DNA of 8,543 nt from Oscillospiraceae bacterium (GTDB lineage Bacteria > Bacillota > Clostridia > Oscillospirales > Acutalibacteraceae). The notes beneath the pieces are model-generated. The model ran no database searches, was not told the origin of the DNA, and worked only from the letters and a program-made list of their open reading frames with translations. The translations under genes and the position numbers were made by a program. Within the stretch, counting starts at the first letter, position 1; every line of letters begins with the position of its first letter. Location: contig WREG01000076.1 in NCBI GenBank assembly GCA_009779455.1, forward strand, positions 1 to 8,543. The letters run 5' to 3'. Shown piece after piece: positions 1-6,556 of this stretch.

Positions 1-14
1 GCACAAAATTTACG

Positions 15-52
15 GTTTGAAAAATAGCCGGGCGTTATTTTTCGAACTTTTT
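15..52 (+). terminator. Candidate intrinsic terminator for a plus-strand gene left of the window
   Basis: A 14-bp stem (15-28 with 34-47, loop CGGGC) is fully paired as plus-strand RNA if two G-U wobbles are allowed. It is followed at once by five T residues (48-52). Read on the minus strand the two wobbles become C-A mismatches and no T run follows, so the structure favours plus-strand transcripts. This would imply a convergent gene ending just outside the window. The stem is AT-rich and therefore weak. The same stretch also resembles part of the repeat at 6557-6621 (shared ACAAAA and GTTTGAAAA blocks), so it may be a repeat remnant instead of, or as well as, a terminator. Confidence 0.45.
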
Positions 53-96
53 CCTTCCGTATTTATAAATAAAATGATTGCAAAGAATTCAGATTC

Positions 97-143
97 GGGC
101 GATTAATAATCGCCCCTACGGATTCTGACCGCTAAATATTAGA
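97..143. repeat. Short palindromic intergenic repeat, copy A
   Basis: The element has an 8-bp perfect stem (GGGCGATT at 97-104 with AATCGCCC at 108-115, loop AAT), then CTACG (116-120), then a tail ending in ATATTAGA (136-143). Copy B at 5820-5867 has a different stem sequence, equally well paired, with the same CTACG and a closely similar tail. No T run follows the hairpin on either strand, so it is not a classical terminator. Its tail runs into the 3' end of the epimerase gene, whose stop codon is at 132-134. Similar hairpins ending in CCCTACG are, from memory, common dispersed repeats in clostridial genomes. Confidence 0.75.
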
Positions 144-1067
144 ATAGGCTTTGTTCTTTATTATAGAATATACCTTTATAAGCTCTTCTATTCCTTCGTC
201 CAGCGAATGTTTCGCTTCCCAGCCCGTTTTTTCGAGGCGCTCGTTGGATATAATATAATTCCTTTTATCCGGATCCTCGCCCACCGGGGCCTCAACATAA
301 ACAAAGGACGGGAGATGCTCCTTTATTTTTTCGCACAGCTGTATTTTTGACATATTAGCCGACGACAGGCCGCAGTTATAGGGCAGCCCCTTCATTTTTT
401 CAAAATTTTGAACAGCGTAAATAAACGCCCCCGCCGCGTCGCGTATATGAAGGAAATTCCTGTTGAAATGCCCCTCGAATATAACTGCCGTCCTGTCATT
501 AAATGCCCTGTATACGAAATCATTCACCATGAGGTCCGTCCGCATCCTAGGGGACGCGCCGAATAGCGTCGCGAACCTGAATGTGAGAGAATCCCCGGCG
601 TTAAGCACGGCTTTTTCAGCCTCTACCTTCGTCCTGCCGTAAATTGAAATGGGTTCAAGTGGCGAACCCTCCGTGCAGAAACTTTCGCCCTGCCCCAGGC
701 CGTACCCGCTGTTCGTGCAGGGGAAAATAACCCGCTGGCCGGGCAGCCGCAAAGACAAAAGGAGGTTTATGGCGTCTTTATTAGTGGTAACGGCCGCAAC
801 CTTGTCGTCCTCGCAGAGGGGAAAGCCTACCAAAGCGGCCAACGGAATGATATAATCCTTCCCGTCAACGGCTTTTCTAAGCGTGTTTTCATCGCGGCAG
901 TCCCCCCTTATTATGTGGAACCTCGGGTTCGGGCAGCAGTCCAAAAGGCTTGCCTGGTTAAAATAGAACCTGTCAAGCACCGTAACGTCGTGGCCCTCGT
1001 TTAGAAGCAAGGGGGTAAGCACGGAGCCGATATAGCCCGCGCCGCCGGTTATAAGAAATTTTAACAT
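132..1067 (-). CDS. NAD-dependent sugar epimerase/dehydratase (extended SDR family)
   Basis: A 311-residue protein of the extended short-chain dehydrogenase family, which alters hydroxyl configuration or dehydrates nucleotide-activated sugars in the cytoplasm. The N-terminal Rossmann nucleotide motif is TGGAGYIG (7-14), a typical NAD(P)-binding signature. The catalytic YxxxK is Y143-GRT-K147, and the TNSGYG segment (118-123) supplies the usual Ser/Thr of the triad. The length fits the family. The start ATG overlaps the upstream kinase stop by 7 bases, and an AGG lies about 8 bases before it, so translational coupling is likely. It is the last gene of the heptose operon, so an NDP-heptose or its derivative is the likely substrate; this is inferred from neighbours, and motifs alone do not separate 4-epimerase, 3,5-epimerase or reductase roles. 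The final residues (SNI) and the TAG stop fall inside a palindromic repeat, so the C-terminus may have been altered. Confidence 0.88.
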   Translation of the reverse strand: MLKFLITGGAGYIGSVLTPLLLNEGHDVTVLDRFYFNQASLLDCCPNPRFHIIRGDCRDENTLRKAVDGKDYIIPLAALVGFPLCEDDKVAAVTTNKDAINLLLSLRLPGQRVIFPCTNSGYGLGQGESFCTEGSPLEPISIYGRTKVEAEKAVLNAGDSLTFRFATLFGASPRMRTDLMVNDFVYRAFNDRTAVIFEGHFNRNFLHIRDAAGAFIYAVQNFEKMKGLPYNCGLSSANMSKIQLCEKIKEHLPSFVYVEAPVGEDPDKRNYIISNERLEKTGWEAKHSLDEGIEELIKVYSIIKNKAYSNI

Positions 1068-2077
1068 ATGTAAAACCTGCCTGCCTTATTATAAATTATT
1101 TCAGCGCCTTTGTCCTCAAAATCGAAATTTACTCGGGTCAGCCCGTCAAGGGCCGCAAGCACGCCGGGCTGCTTGTCCGGCTCGGCGAAAATAAGCATAA
1201 AACCGCCGCCGCCGGCCCCTAAAATCTTGCCGCCGAGAGCCCCGGCCTTTACGGCTTTTTCATATATCCCGTCGATATCGCCCGTTGAGACGCTGTCCGC
1301 GAAAGACCTCTTTAGAGCCCACGCCTCATTCAGCAGCCTTCCGAAATCTTTTACAGAGCCTTCCCCCTCAAGGACTTTCTGCCCTTCGTCCACAAGCGGG
1401 AGCATCTCCAGCAGCTCTTTTTTTCTTTTATTCATGTTTTTTACCTGATCGGCGGCTACGGCGCTTGACATCCTTGTCGTGCCGGTAAAAAAGAGCATCA
1501 GGTGCGAAAGGAAAAAGTCCTTGCGCTCCCTTGAAATATTAAGGGGCGCAACATCATATTTATCGGCACCGTCAACCGTTTTAAAATTTATCCTGTTAAA
1601 ACCGCCCAGCGCAGATATTATCTGATCCTGCATACCTCCCGCCTCCGCACACAGCTCCCTTTCGACTTTTATGGCGAGCCTCGCCAGCTCCATCGGCGAT
1701 AATCTCACGCCTTTCAACGTATAAGCCGCATTCAAAAGGCCCACCGCGAAGGCGGAGCTTGTCGCCATGCCGGAACGCGCCGGAAGGTCTCCGTAATATA
1801 TGATCTGGTACCCGTCTATCCCCGTCAGCTTTAAAATTTCCCTCGCCGTAGGATGTTTTAATTCATCCGGGGAGTTAAACACTTCCGTCGCCCTGTATAT
1901 GAGTTGGTTGCGATATCCTAACAAAGGGTCTGTTTCCGATATGTTTATGGTAGTATACTTGTTTACCGCAGTGGAAATAACGCTTCCGCCGTATTCGCTG
2001 AAAAACGGCCTGTAATCCGTTCCGCCGCCCAAAAATGATATTCTGAACGGAGTTCTTGAAATAATTATCCCGATCAA
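1061..2077 (-). CDS. hddA: GHMP-family sugar kinase, D-glycero-alpha-D-manno-heptose-7-phosphate kinase type
   Basis: A 338-residue GHMP kinase. By family it uses ATP to phosphorylate C1 of heptose 7-phosphate, giving the 1,7-bisphosphate. Visible motifs are the N-terminal SRTPFRISFLGGGTDY stretch (7-22, motif 1), the phosphate-binding loop SGMATSSA (102-109, motif 2), GGMQDQ (147-152), and GKILGAGGGGF (283-293, motif 3). The C-terminal segment around GAEIIY is typical of HddA-like proteins. It lies 8 bases after the nucleotidyltransferase-phosphatase gene, whose phosphatase domain would use its product. The start is uncertain. The only conventional candidate is TTG at 2077, but the Shine-Dalgarno AGGGG abuts it. 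Homologues as I recall begin with MIISRTPFR, which corresponds to an ATA codon at 2068, 9 bases after AGGGG. A general L-fucose or other sugar kinase role is the main alternative. Confidence 0.85.
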   Translation of the reverse strand: MIGIIISRTPFRISFLGGGTDYRPFFSEYGGSVISTAVNKYTTINISETDPLLGYRNQLIYRATEVFNSPDELKHPTAREILKLTGIDGYQIIYYGDLPARSGMATSSAFAVGLLNAAYTLKGVRLSPMELARLAIKVERELCAEAGGMQDQIISALGGFNRINFKTVDGADKYDVAPLNISRERKDFFLSHLMLFFTGTTRMSSAVAADQVKNMNKRKKELLEMLPLVDEGQKVLEGEGSVKDFGRLLNEAWALKRSFADSVSTGDIDGIYEKAVKAGALGGKILGAGGGGFMLIFAEPDKQPGVLAALDGLTRVNFDFEDKGAEIIYNKAGRFYIC

Positions 2078-2082
2078 CCCCT
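2078..2082 (-). promoter_or_regulatory. Shine-Dalgarno AGGGG of the kinase gene, oddly placed
   Basis: AGGGG on the minus strand directly touches the TTG at 2077-2075, leaving no spacer. It is 9 bases from an ATA codon at 2068-2066, where homologous proteins usually begin. No ATG or GTG is available in between. Either a rare start codon is used or initiation depends on coupling to the upstream stop at 2086. Confidence 0.5.
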
Positions 2083-2085
2083 GTA

Positions 2086-3375
2086 TTATATAATTTCCAT
2101 ATTTACAAAATCCAAAATATTTTCATATATCGGAAAATCGCCTTCGGGGGGCTCCTCCGCGCCGTTTTTTATAAAAACCGGTTTGCAGCCCGCAGCTTTG
2201 CCCGCTTTTATATCTTTCTCGCTGTCGCCGACCATATAGGACTGCGAAAGGTCAATATTTAATTCTTCTGCCGCTTTGAAGAGCATTCCCGCTTTAGGCT
2301 TGCGGCATTCGCAGTCGATTTTGTATTGCGGCAGCTCGTCCTCGTAACCGCCGACGGGATAATGGGGGCAGAAATAAAGCCCGTCGATATACGCCCCCGC
2401 GTTCCCTAAAAGGGTTTCAAGATAGCTGTTTGTCTGAGCGAGTTCCCCAAACGTATACTTTCCCATGGATATGCCGGGCTGGTTTGTTATGATTAGCGCC
2501 AAATACCCGCTTTTATTTATCTTTCTGACCGCCTCTGCCGCTCCGCCAATAAGCGTGAGGTCTTGCGGGTTACATATAAGCCCGTTAAAAGCGTTGACAG
2601 TGCCGTCCCTGTCAAGGAATACGGCTTTTCTTTTCGAGCGCAGGCTCCGCGCTTCCGGCAAGCCCGATTTTAAATCATTTTTCACCTCTGCCAGCCGCTC
2701 GGGCGTACCCATATCCTTTGCGTATTCGGCAGATTTATAAGAATAAACCCCGCGTGTTTTCAAAAGGGGCTTTAAAATATCACAGTCAAGGCTTGCGGAG
2801 CCTGTTTTTGCAATTTTATCAAATATCAAGGGAGATAAAATATGCAAACCCGCGTTCACTAAATTCTTATAATAAATACCGTTTTCGGGTCTTTTATAAA
2901 GCATATCCGTAACGCGTCCGCTTTCGTCCGCCGCGATCAAAACGCTGTCAAAAGGGTGGCTGTTCGGATGTGCAAAGATGGTCGCGACGGCGTTTTTGCT
3001 TTCATGGAAATCGTAAAACTTCTTAAAATCCACATCGAATACAATATCGCCGTTAATAAAGACAAAGTCCTGAATAAAATTTTCAGTTAGCTTGTCTTTC
3101 AGCCGAAATAAAGCTCCCGCTGAACCTAAAGCTTCCTTTTCTTCGTAATATGAGATGTTTACCCCGAATCTGCCGCCGCCGCCGAAATATTCAATTATTT
3201 TTTCGCTCAGATGCCCTACCGTGATTATAAAATCCCTGAACCCTTGTTCCCTTAATGCTTCTATCTGCCGCAAAAGCACCGATTTTCCGTTTATTTCGGT
3301 CATAACCTTAGGTGTCTGCGGGTTCAACGCGGAAATTCTCGTGCCGAACCCCCCGGCGGCAATCACTGTTTTCAT
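2086..3375 (-). CDS. Bifunctional sugar-1-phosphate nucleotidyltransferase / D,D-heptose 1,7-bisphosphate phosphatase fusion
   Basis: A 429-residue two-domain protein. Residues 1 to about 235 are a nucleotidyltransferase domain with AAGGFGTR (6-13), PKVM (22-25), NGDIVFD (108-114) and DMGTPERL (221-228), as in HddC- and GalU-like enzymes that join NTP to a sugar 1-phosphate. Residues about 250-429 are a HAD-IIIA phosphatase of the GmhB type: nucleophile motif DRDGTV (D255, D257), motif II T297 in ITNQPGI, K361 in CRKPKAG, and MVGDSEKD (381-388) for Mg binding. C336, H338, C355 and C357 form the zinc-site pattern typical of GmhB. With the kinase next to it, the protein would dephosphorylate heptose 1,7-bisphosphate and then nucleotidylate the product, two consecutive steps on one chain. 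GDP is likely by analogy with HddC; CTP or ADP chemistry cannot be excluded. The ATG has AAAGGA 11 bases upstream and a nearer CAGGG. Confidence 0.9.
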   Translation of the reverse strand: MKTVIAAGGFGTRISALNPQTPKVMTEINGKSVLLRQIEALREQGFRDFIITVGHLSEKIIEYFGGGGRFGVNISYYEEKEALGSAGALFRLKDKLTENFIQDFVFINGDIVFDVDFKKFYDFHESKNAVATIFAHPNSHPFDSVLIAADESGRVTDMLYKRPENGIYYKNLVNAGLHILSPLIFDKIAKTGSASLDCDILKPLLKTRGVYSYKSAEYAKDMGTPERLAEVKNDLKSGLPEARSLRSKRKAVFLDRDGTVNAFNGLICNPQDLTLIGGAAEAVRKINKSGYLALIITNQPGISMGKYTFGELAQTNSYLETLLGNAGAYIDGLYFCPHYPVGGYEDELPQYKIDCECRKPKAGMLFKAAEELNIDLSQSYMVGDSEKDIKAGKAAGCKPVFIKNGAEEPPEGDFPIYENILDFVNMEII

Positions 3376-3418
3376 ATACCCTGCTGTCCTTTAATTTTTG
3401 TTCTTATAAGTTTACCAT

Positions 3419-3447
3419 ATTATAATGCATCATTGCAAGAATATTAA
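3419..3447 (-). promoter_or_regulatory. Candidate sigma-70-type promoter of the heptose operon
   Basis: On the minus strand a perfect TATAAT (3424-3419) is preceded by a 17-base spacer and TTAATA (3447-3442), which matches TTGACA at four of six positions. Transcription would start near 3412, leaving a leader of about 36 bases before the ATG at 3375. It fills the 74-base gap after the GH95 stop, where no terminator is visible. The operon may therefore have its own promoter plus read-through. Confidence 0.5.
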
Positions 3448-3449
3448 AT

Positions 3450-5720
3450 TCACAATTCGTTTCCCTTGTAAACAACCTTAATGCTTTCGGTGTTTCCGTA
3501 CAGCTTGTAATCTTTGAGAACGCCGTTTTCCCATTCTATGTCCGCGGTTATATTCCCTTTAGCGCGAAGCCCCTTGACAAAGCCGTCAGCCCATTTATCG
3601 GGCAGGGCCGGAAGCAGGAATATCTTGTTATCCCGTGATTGCAAAAGCATTTCCGCCATACCGCCCGCTGCGCCGAAATTGCCGTCGATCTGGAATGGCG
3701 GATGGGCGTCGAACATATTGGGATACGTACCGCCGCCCTTGTGTTTTGTCCCTGCTTTATTGTCAACAGGCCGCAGCTGCAAATCAATAAGCTTCAGCGC
3801 GTGATTGCCGTCGAACAGCCTTGCCCAAAAGTTGATTTTCCAGGCCAGGCTCCAGCCCGTGCCGTTGTCGCCCCGCTCCTCCAAGGTTTTTTTGCAGGCC
3901 TCGTCCAGCTCAGGCGTGCCGTCGGGGGTTATAAGAGAAGCCGGATGCAGGGAATATAAATGTGAAACATGCCTGTGGTGCGGGTCGGCATATTTATATT
4001 CCCTGTACCATTCCAGAAGGCTTCCTGTTTTTCCCGTCCTATACGGCAAAAGCCTTTCAAGCAGGGCTTGAATATTTTCTTTAAAATCGCCGTCGCAATC
4101 AAGCAGTTCACAGCACTTAATTATATTTGTGAAAAGCTCGCGTATGATGCCCATTGTCATTGTCGAGGTTTCAGCCACGGCGCGGTTGCCCGTTCGGTAA
4201 AAAAACGTGTTTTCAGGCGAGGTTGAGGGCGCGAAAATCAGATACCCCTCTTTATCCTCCGTTAAAACATCCGCGAAAAATTCAGCGGCTTTTTTCATAA
4301 CGGGGTAAGCCGTTTCCCGAAGGTAATCCGCATCAAGGGTATATTCGTAATGCTCGAAAAGATGGTGGCAGAACCATCCGCCCGCAAGAGGCCAGAATGA
4401 CCATGAAGCGCTGCCTTGCACAGGCATAGTGTGCCGCCATAAGTCGCTGTTGTGGTGTGCCGTGAACCCCGCCGCGTTATAGAATTCCCGCGCCGTGCCT
4501 TCCCCCGCGCGGGACAGCTCTTCAATCATCCGTATAAGCGGCTCGTGCAGCTCCGCGAGGTTGCATGACAGCGCGGGGTAGTAATTCATCTGCGTGTTGA
4601 TGTTTATCGTATAATTGGAGTCCCAGGGCGGGGCCATTTTTTCATTCCATATGCCCTGCAGATTCGTGGCTTCGGAACCTTCCCTCGAACCCGCTATCAT
4701 AAGATATCGCCCGTAGTTGAGCAGCAGCGCGTAAAGTCCCCGGTCAGCCTCCCCGTTATAAAAATCCGCAAGCCGCCTGTCGGTCGGCACGTTTTCTTTG
4801 CTGTCGCTTCCGATATCAAAAGTTACCCGGCCATAATAATTTTTATGGTCGAGGATATGTTCGTTTTTCGCGGCTTCATAGCTTATCGCGGCGGCATTTT
4901 CAAGCCGTTTCGCGCAGGTTTCTTTGTATTCCTTGCCGTAAAGGGCAGGGTGGCGGTCAAAGCCGTTGAAGCTGCTTTCGCAGGTGAATATTATAACTGC
5001 CGAGTCCGCGCCGGAAACCTTGATTTTGCCGCCCGAAACGCATTGCCCGCCGCCATGCGTTATAACTTTAATCATGCCTCTGAAGGATATGCCCTGTTCT
5101 TCTTTTGCCGCGCTGTAGCTCGGATAATTGTCGTCGTTCCGCGGGCCTTCGGAAGGGCAGATACCGTCCAAAACAAGAACTCCGCTGTCAAACGCGGTAT
5201 CTGACTTTAACGGGCATTCAAGGCTTAAATCAAATGCCAGCGAGCCGCTTTTTGAAGCCGAAAGGCGCATATAAACAGCTTTTTTGGGGAAGCTTATAAA
5301 AAATTCACGCTCATATCCGACCCCGTCTTTTATAAAATCAACGCCCGCTATCCCTTCGGAAAGGTCAAGGGTTCTTTTATAATCCGATACGTCCCCGCAG
5401 CCGAAATCAATCAACATATCCCCGAACGGCAGATAACACTGGGCATTGGCGCTTTGGAACTTGTTTTCAAGAAGCTTCTGCGCCTTCGCCAATTTCCCGG
5501 ACATGGCAAGATCCCGCGCCTCGTAAAAATATTTATAGGCCCCTTTGATAAGCCTGTCCCTAGGGCAGCCCGTCCACAGCTCGTCGTAATTAAGCGAGAT
5601 TTTTTCGGTTTCGGGCGTGCCGAAAACCATCGCGCCGATTTTGCCGTTGCCGAGGGGCAGGGCCTCCGTCCATTTTTCGGCGGGGGAATCATAATACAGG
5701 CTGTTGCTGTCGTTTGACAT
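3450..5720 (-). CDS. GH95 glycoside hydrolase, alpha-L-fucosidase or alpha-L-galactosidase, cytoplasmic
   Basis: A 756-residue glycoside hydrolase family 95 protein, which releases terminal alpha-L-fucose (or L-galactose) by an inverting mechanism. The N-terminal beta-sandwich begins with PAEKWTEALPLGNGKIGAMV (13-32), nearly the family consensus. The (alpha/alpha)6 catalytic domain has NLQGIWN (353-359), PPWDSNYTININTQMNY (364-380), PSTSPEN (498-504) and HPPFQIDGNFG (673-683). By comparison with Bifidobacterium AfcA, N373 and N375 match the catalytic asparagines, E503 the general acid and D679 the base partner. T371 falls where AfcA has a histidine, as in a characterised alpha-L-galactosidase. 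There is no signal peptide or membrane segment, so small imported oligosaccharides are the likely substrate. The start at 5720 is chosen because AAAAAGGA lies 9 bases upstream and the family's conserved region begins soon after. An ATG at 5786 would add 22 unconserved residues with a weaker ribosome site. Confidence 0.93.
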   Translation of the reverse strand: MSNDSNSLYYDSPAEKWTEALPLGNGKIGAMVFGTPETEKISLNYDELWTGCPRDRLIKGAYKYFYEARDLAMSGKLAKAQKLLENKFQSANAQCYLPFGDMLIDFGCGDVSDYKRTLDLSEGIAGVDFIKDGVGYEREFFISFPKKAVYMRLSASKSGSLAFDLSLECPLKSDTAFDSGVLVLDGICPSEGPRNDDNYPSYSAAKEEQGISFRGMIKVITHGGGQCVSGGKIKVSGADSAVIIFTCESSFNGFDRHPALYGKEYKETCAKRLENAAAISYEAAKNEHILDHKNYYGRVTFDIGSDSKENVPTDRRLADFYNGEADRGLYALLLNYGRYLMIAGSREGSEATNLQGIWNEKMAPPWDSNYTININTQMNYYPALSCNLAELHEPLIRMIEELSRAGEGTAREFYNAAGFTAHHNSDLWRHTMPVQGSASWSFWPLAGGWFCHHLFEHYEYTLDADYLRETAYPVMKKAAEFFADVLTEDKEGYLIFAPSTSPENTFFYRTGNRAVAETSTMTMGIIRELFTNIIKCCELLDCDGDFKENIQALLERLLPYRTGKTGSLLEWYREYKYADPHHRHVSHLYSLHPASLITPDGTPELDEACKKTLEERGDNGTGWSLAWKINFWARLFDGNHALKLIDLQLRPVDNKAGTKHKGGGTYPNMFDAHPPFQIDGNFGAAGGMAEMLLQSRDNKIFLLPALPDKWADGFVKGLRAKGNITADIEWENGVLKDYKLYGNTESIKVVYKGNEL

Positions 5721-5729
5721 TGAAGCACA

Positions 5730-5737
5730 TCCTTTTT
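5730..5737 (-). promoter_or_regulatory. Shine-Dalgarno deciding the GH95 start
   Basis: AAAAAGGA on the minus strand lies 9 bases before the ATG at 5720. The alternative in-frame ATG at 5786 has only a GGGG-containing stretch upstream, so 5720 is the better start. Confidence 0.65.
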
Positions 5738-5819
5738 GTTCCGTATCGTATTCCAATATGGGTATATCATTTTTAATTAAAGGCATAGCCGCTTACCCCA
5801 AATATTTATTGTAATAATA

Positions 5820-5867
5820 GGGACGCCGAGACGGCGTCCCCTACGAATTTAGACGTTAGATATTAGA
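5820..5867. repeat. Short palindromic intergenic repeat, copy B
   Basis: A perfect 9-bp stem (GGGACGCCG at 5820-5828 with CGGCGTCCC at 5832-5840, loop AGA) is followed by CTACG and a tail ending in GATATTAGA (5859-5867). Copy A at 97-143 has the same architecture, the same CTACG and a tail that aligns with one gap. The stem bases differ between the copies but remain fully paired. It sits in the 178-base gap between the corrinoid gene (stop at 5899) and the GH95 start. No other gene or convincing promoter was found in that gap. Confidence 0.75.
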
Positions 5868-5898
5868 CCCGAAGAGGCGCATATTATAAACCAGTAAA

Positions 5899-6534
5899 TC
5901 AACCGGCGCAATATTTCAGCGCCGTGTCCGCCGCCGAAGCCGCGTCCACCTCGTAGCCGTCCGCGCCTATCTCCTTGCAGAATTTATCCGTGATGGGCGC
6001 GCCGCCTATCAATATCTTCACCTTGTCGCGGACGCCTTTTTCGTTGGCCAGCTTGACCACGTTGGCCATTTCGGTCATGGTCGTCGTGAGAAGGGCCGAG
6101 CAGCAGATGACCTGCGCTTTATTGCTTATTGCCTCTTCGACAAATTTTTCCGGCGACACGTCCACGCCGAGGTCGATGACGTTAAGCCCCCTGCCCTCAA
6201 GCATAAGCTTGACAAGGTTTTTGCCTATGTCGTGAAGGTCGCCTTTGACCGTGCCGACGACGACCGTGCCTTTGCTTTCCACGCCGCTTTCCGCCAGAAG
6301 AGGCTTTAACACCTCGACGCCCGCGTTCATAGCCCGCGCCGCCACCAGCACTTCGGGGATGAATATCTGGTTCTCTTTGAATTTTTCACCGATAATCGCC
6401 ATTCCCGCAAGCAGGCCGTTTTCAAGGATATCCTTCGCGGATATTTTTTCTTCCAGGGCCGCGCTTACAAGCTCTTTTACTTTTGGGGCCATGCCTTTTT
6501 GAAGGGTTTCGCTTATTTGGTTAAGTATCTCCAT
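5899..6534 (-). CDS. Corrinoid (cobalamin)-binding protein of the methyltransferase-partner type
   Basis: A 211-residue protein of the MtaC/MttC/MtbC-like class, which shuttles methyl groups on a bound corrinoid between a substrate-specific methyltransferase and a second acceptor. Residues about 1-85 form the helical cap domain (B12-binding 2), with the typical GLLAGMAIIGEKF (40-52) and FIPEVLVAARAM (58-69). Residues about 88-211 form the Rossmann-like B12 domain. It contains the axial-ligand motif GDLHDIG (98-104; H101 would replace the lower ligand), SALLTTTM (146-153), and the nucleotide-loop GGAPIT (177-182). No methyltransferase or reductive activase is in the window, so its substrate cannot be inferred. 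The start at 6534 is chosen because AAAGGAAAG lies just upstream and the domain begins there; a longer frame from 6612 would translate palindromic repeat DNA. It has its own promoter candidate at 6641-6669. Confidence 0.93.
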   Translation of the reverse strand: MEILNQISETLQKGMAPKVKELVSAALEEKISAKDILENGLLAGMAIIGEKFKENQIFIPEVLVAARAMNAGVEVLKPLLAESGVESKGTVVVGTVKGDLHDIGKNLVKLMLEGRGLNVIDLGVDVSPEKFVEEAISNKAQVICCSALLTTTMTEMANVVKLANEKGVRDKVKILIGGAPITDKFCKEIGADGYEVDAASAADTALKYCAG

Positions 6535-6540
6535 TATAAA

Positions 6541-6549
6541 CTTTCCTTT
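6541..6549 (-). promoter_or_regulatory. Shine-Dalgarno deciding the corrinoid protein start
   Basis: AAAGGAAAG on the minus strand has its AGGA core 9 bases before the ATG at 6534. This supports the short form of the protein over a frame opening inside the hairpin repeat. Confidence 0.7.
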
Positions 6550-6556
6550 CGATGAT

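Noticed and set aside
649..855. Plus-strand open frame inside the epimerase gene
   Set aside because: It is antisense to conserved SDR sequence, shows no domain character and has no support as a gene.
1203..1225. GCC-rich triplet run
   Set aside because: It encodes the glycine-rich motif 3 loop of the GHMP kinase, so it is not an independent repeat.
4845..5204. 119-codon plus-strand open frame inside the GH95 gene
   Set aside because: It is a shadow of the GH95 coding frame in GC-rich DNA; the minus-strand frame carries all family motifs.
5721..5786. Upstream ATG for GH95 and possible lipoprotein-like Cys near residue 20 of that longer form
   Set aside because: The extra 22 residues have no hydrophobic stretch for a signal peptide, and the downstream ATG has the better ribosome site.
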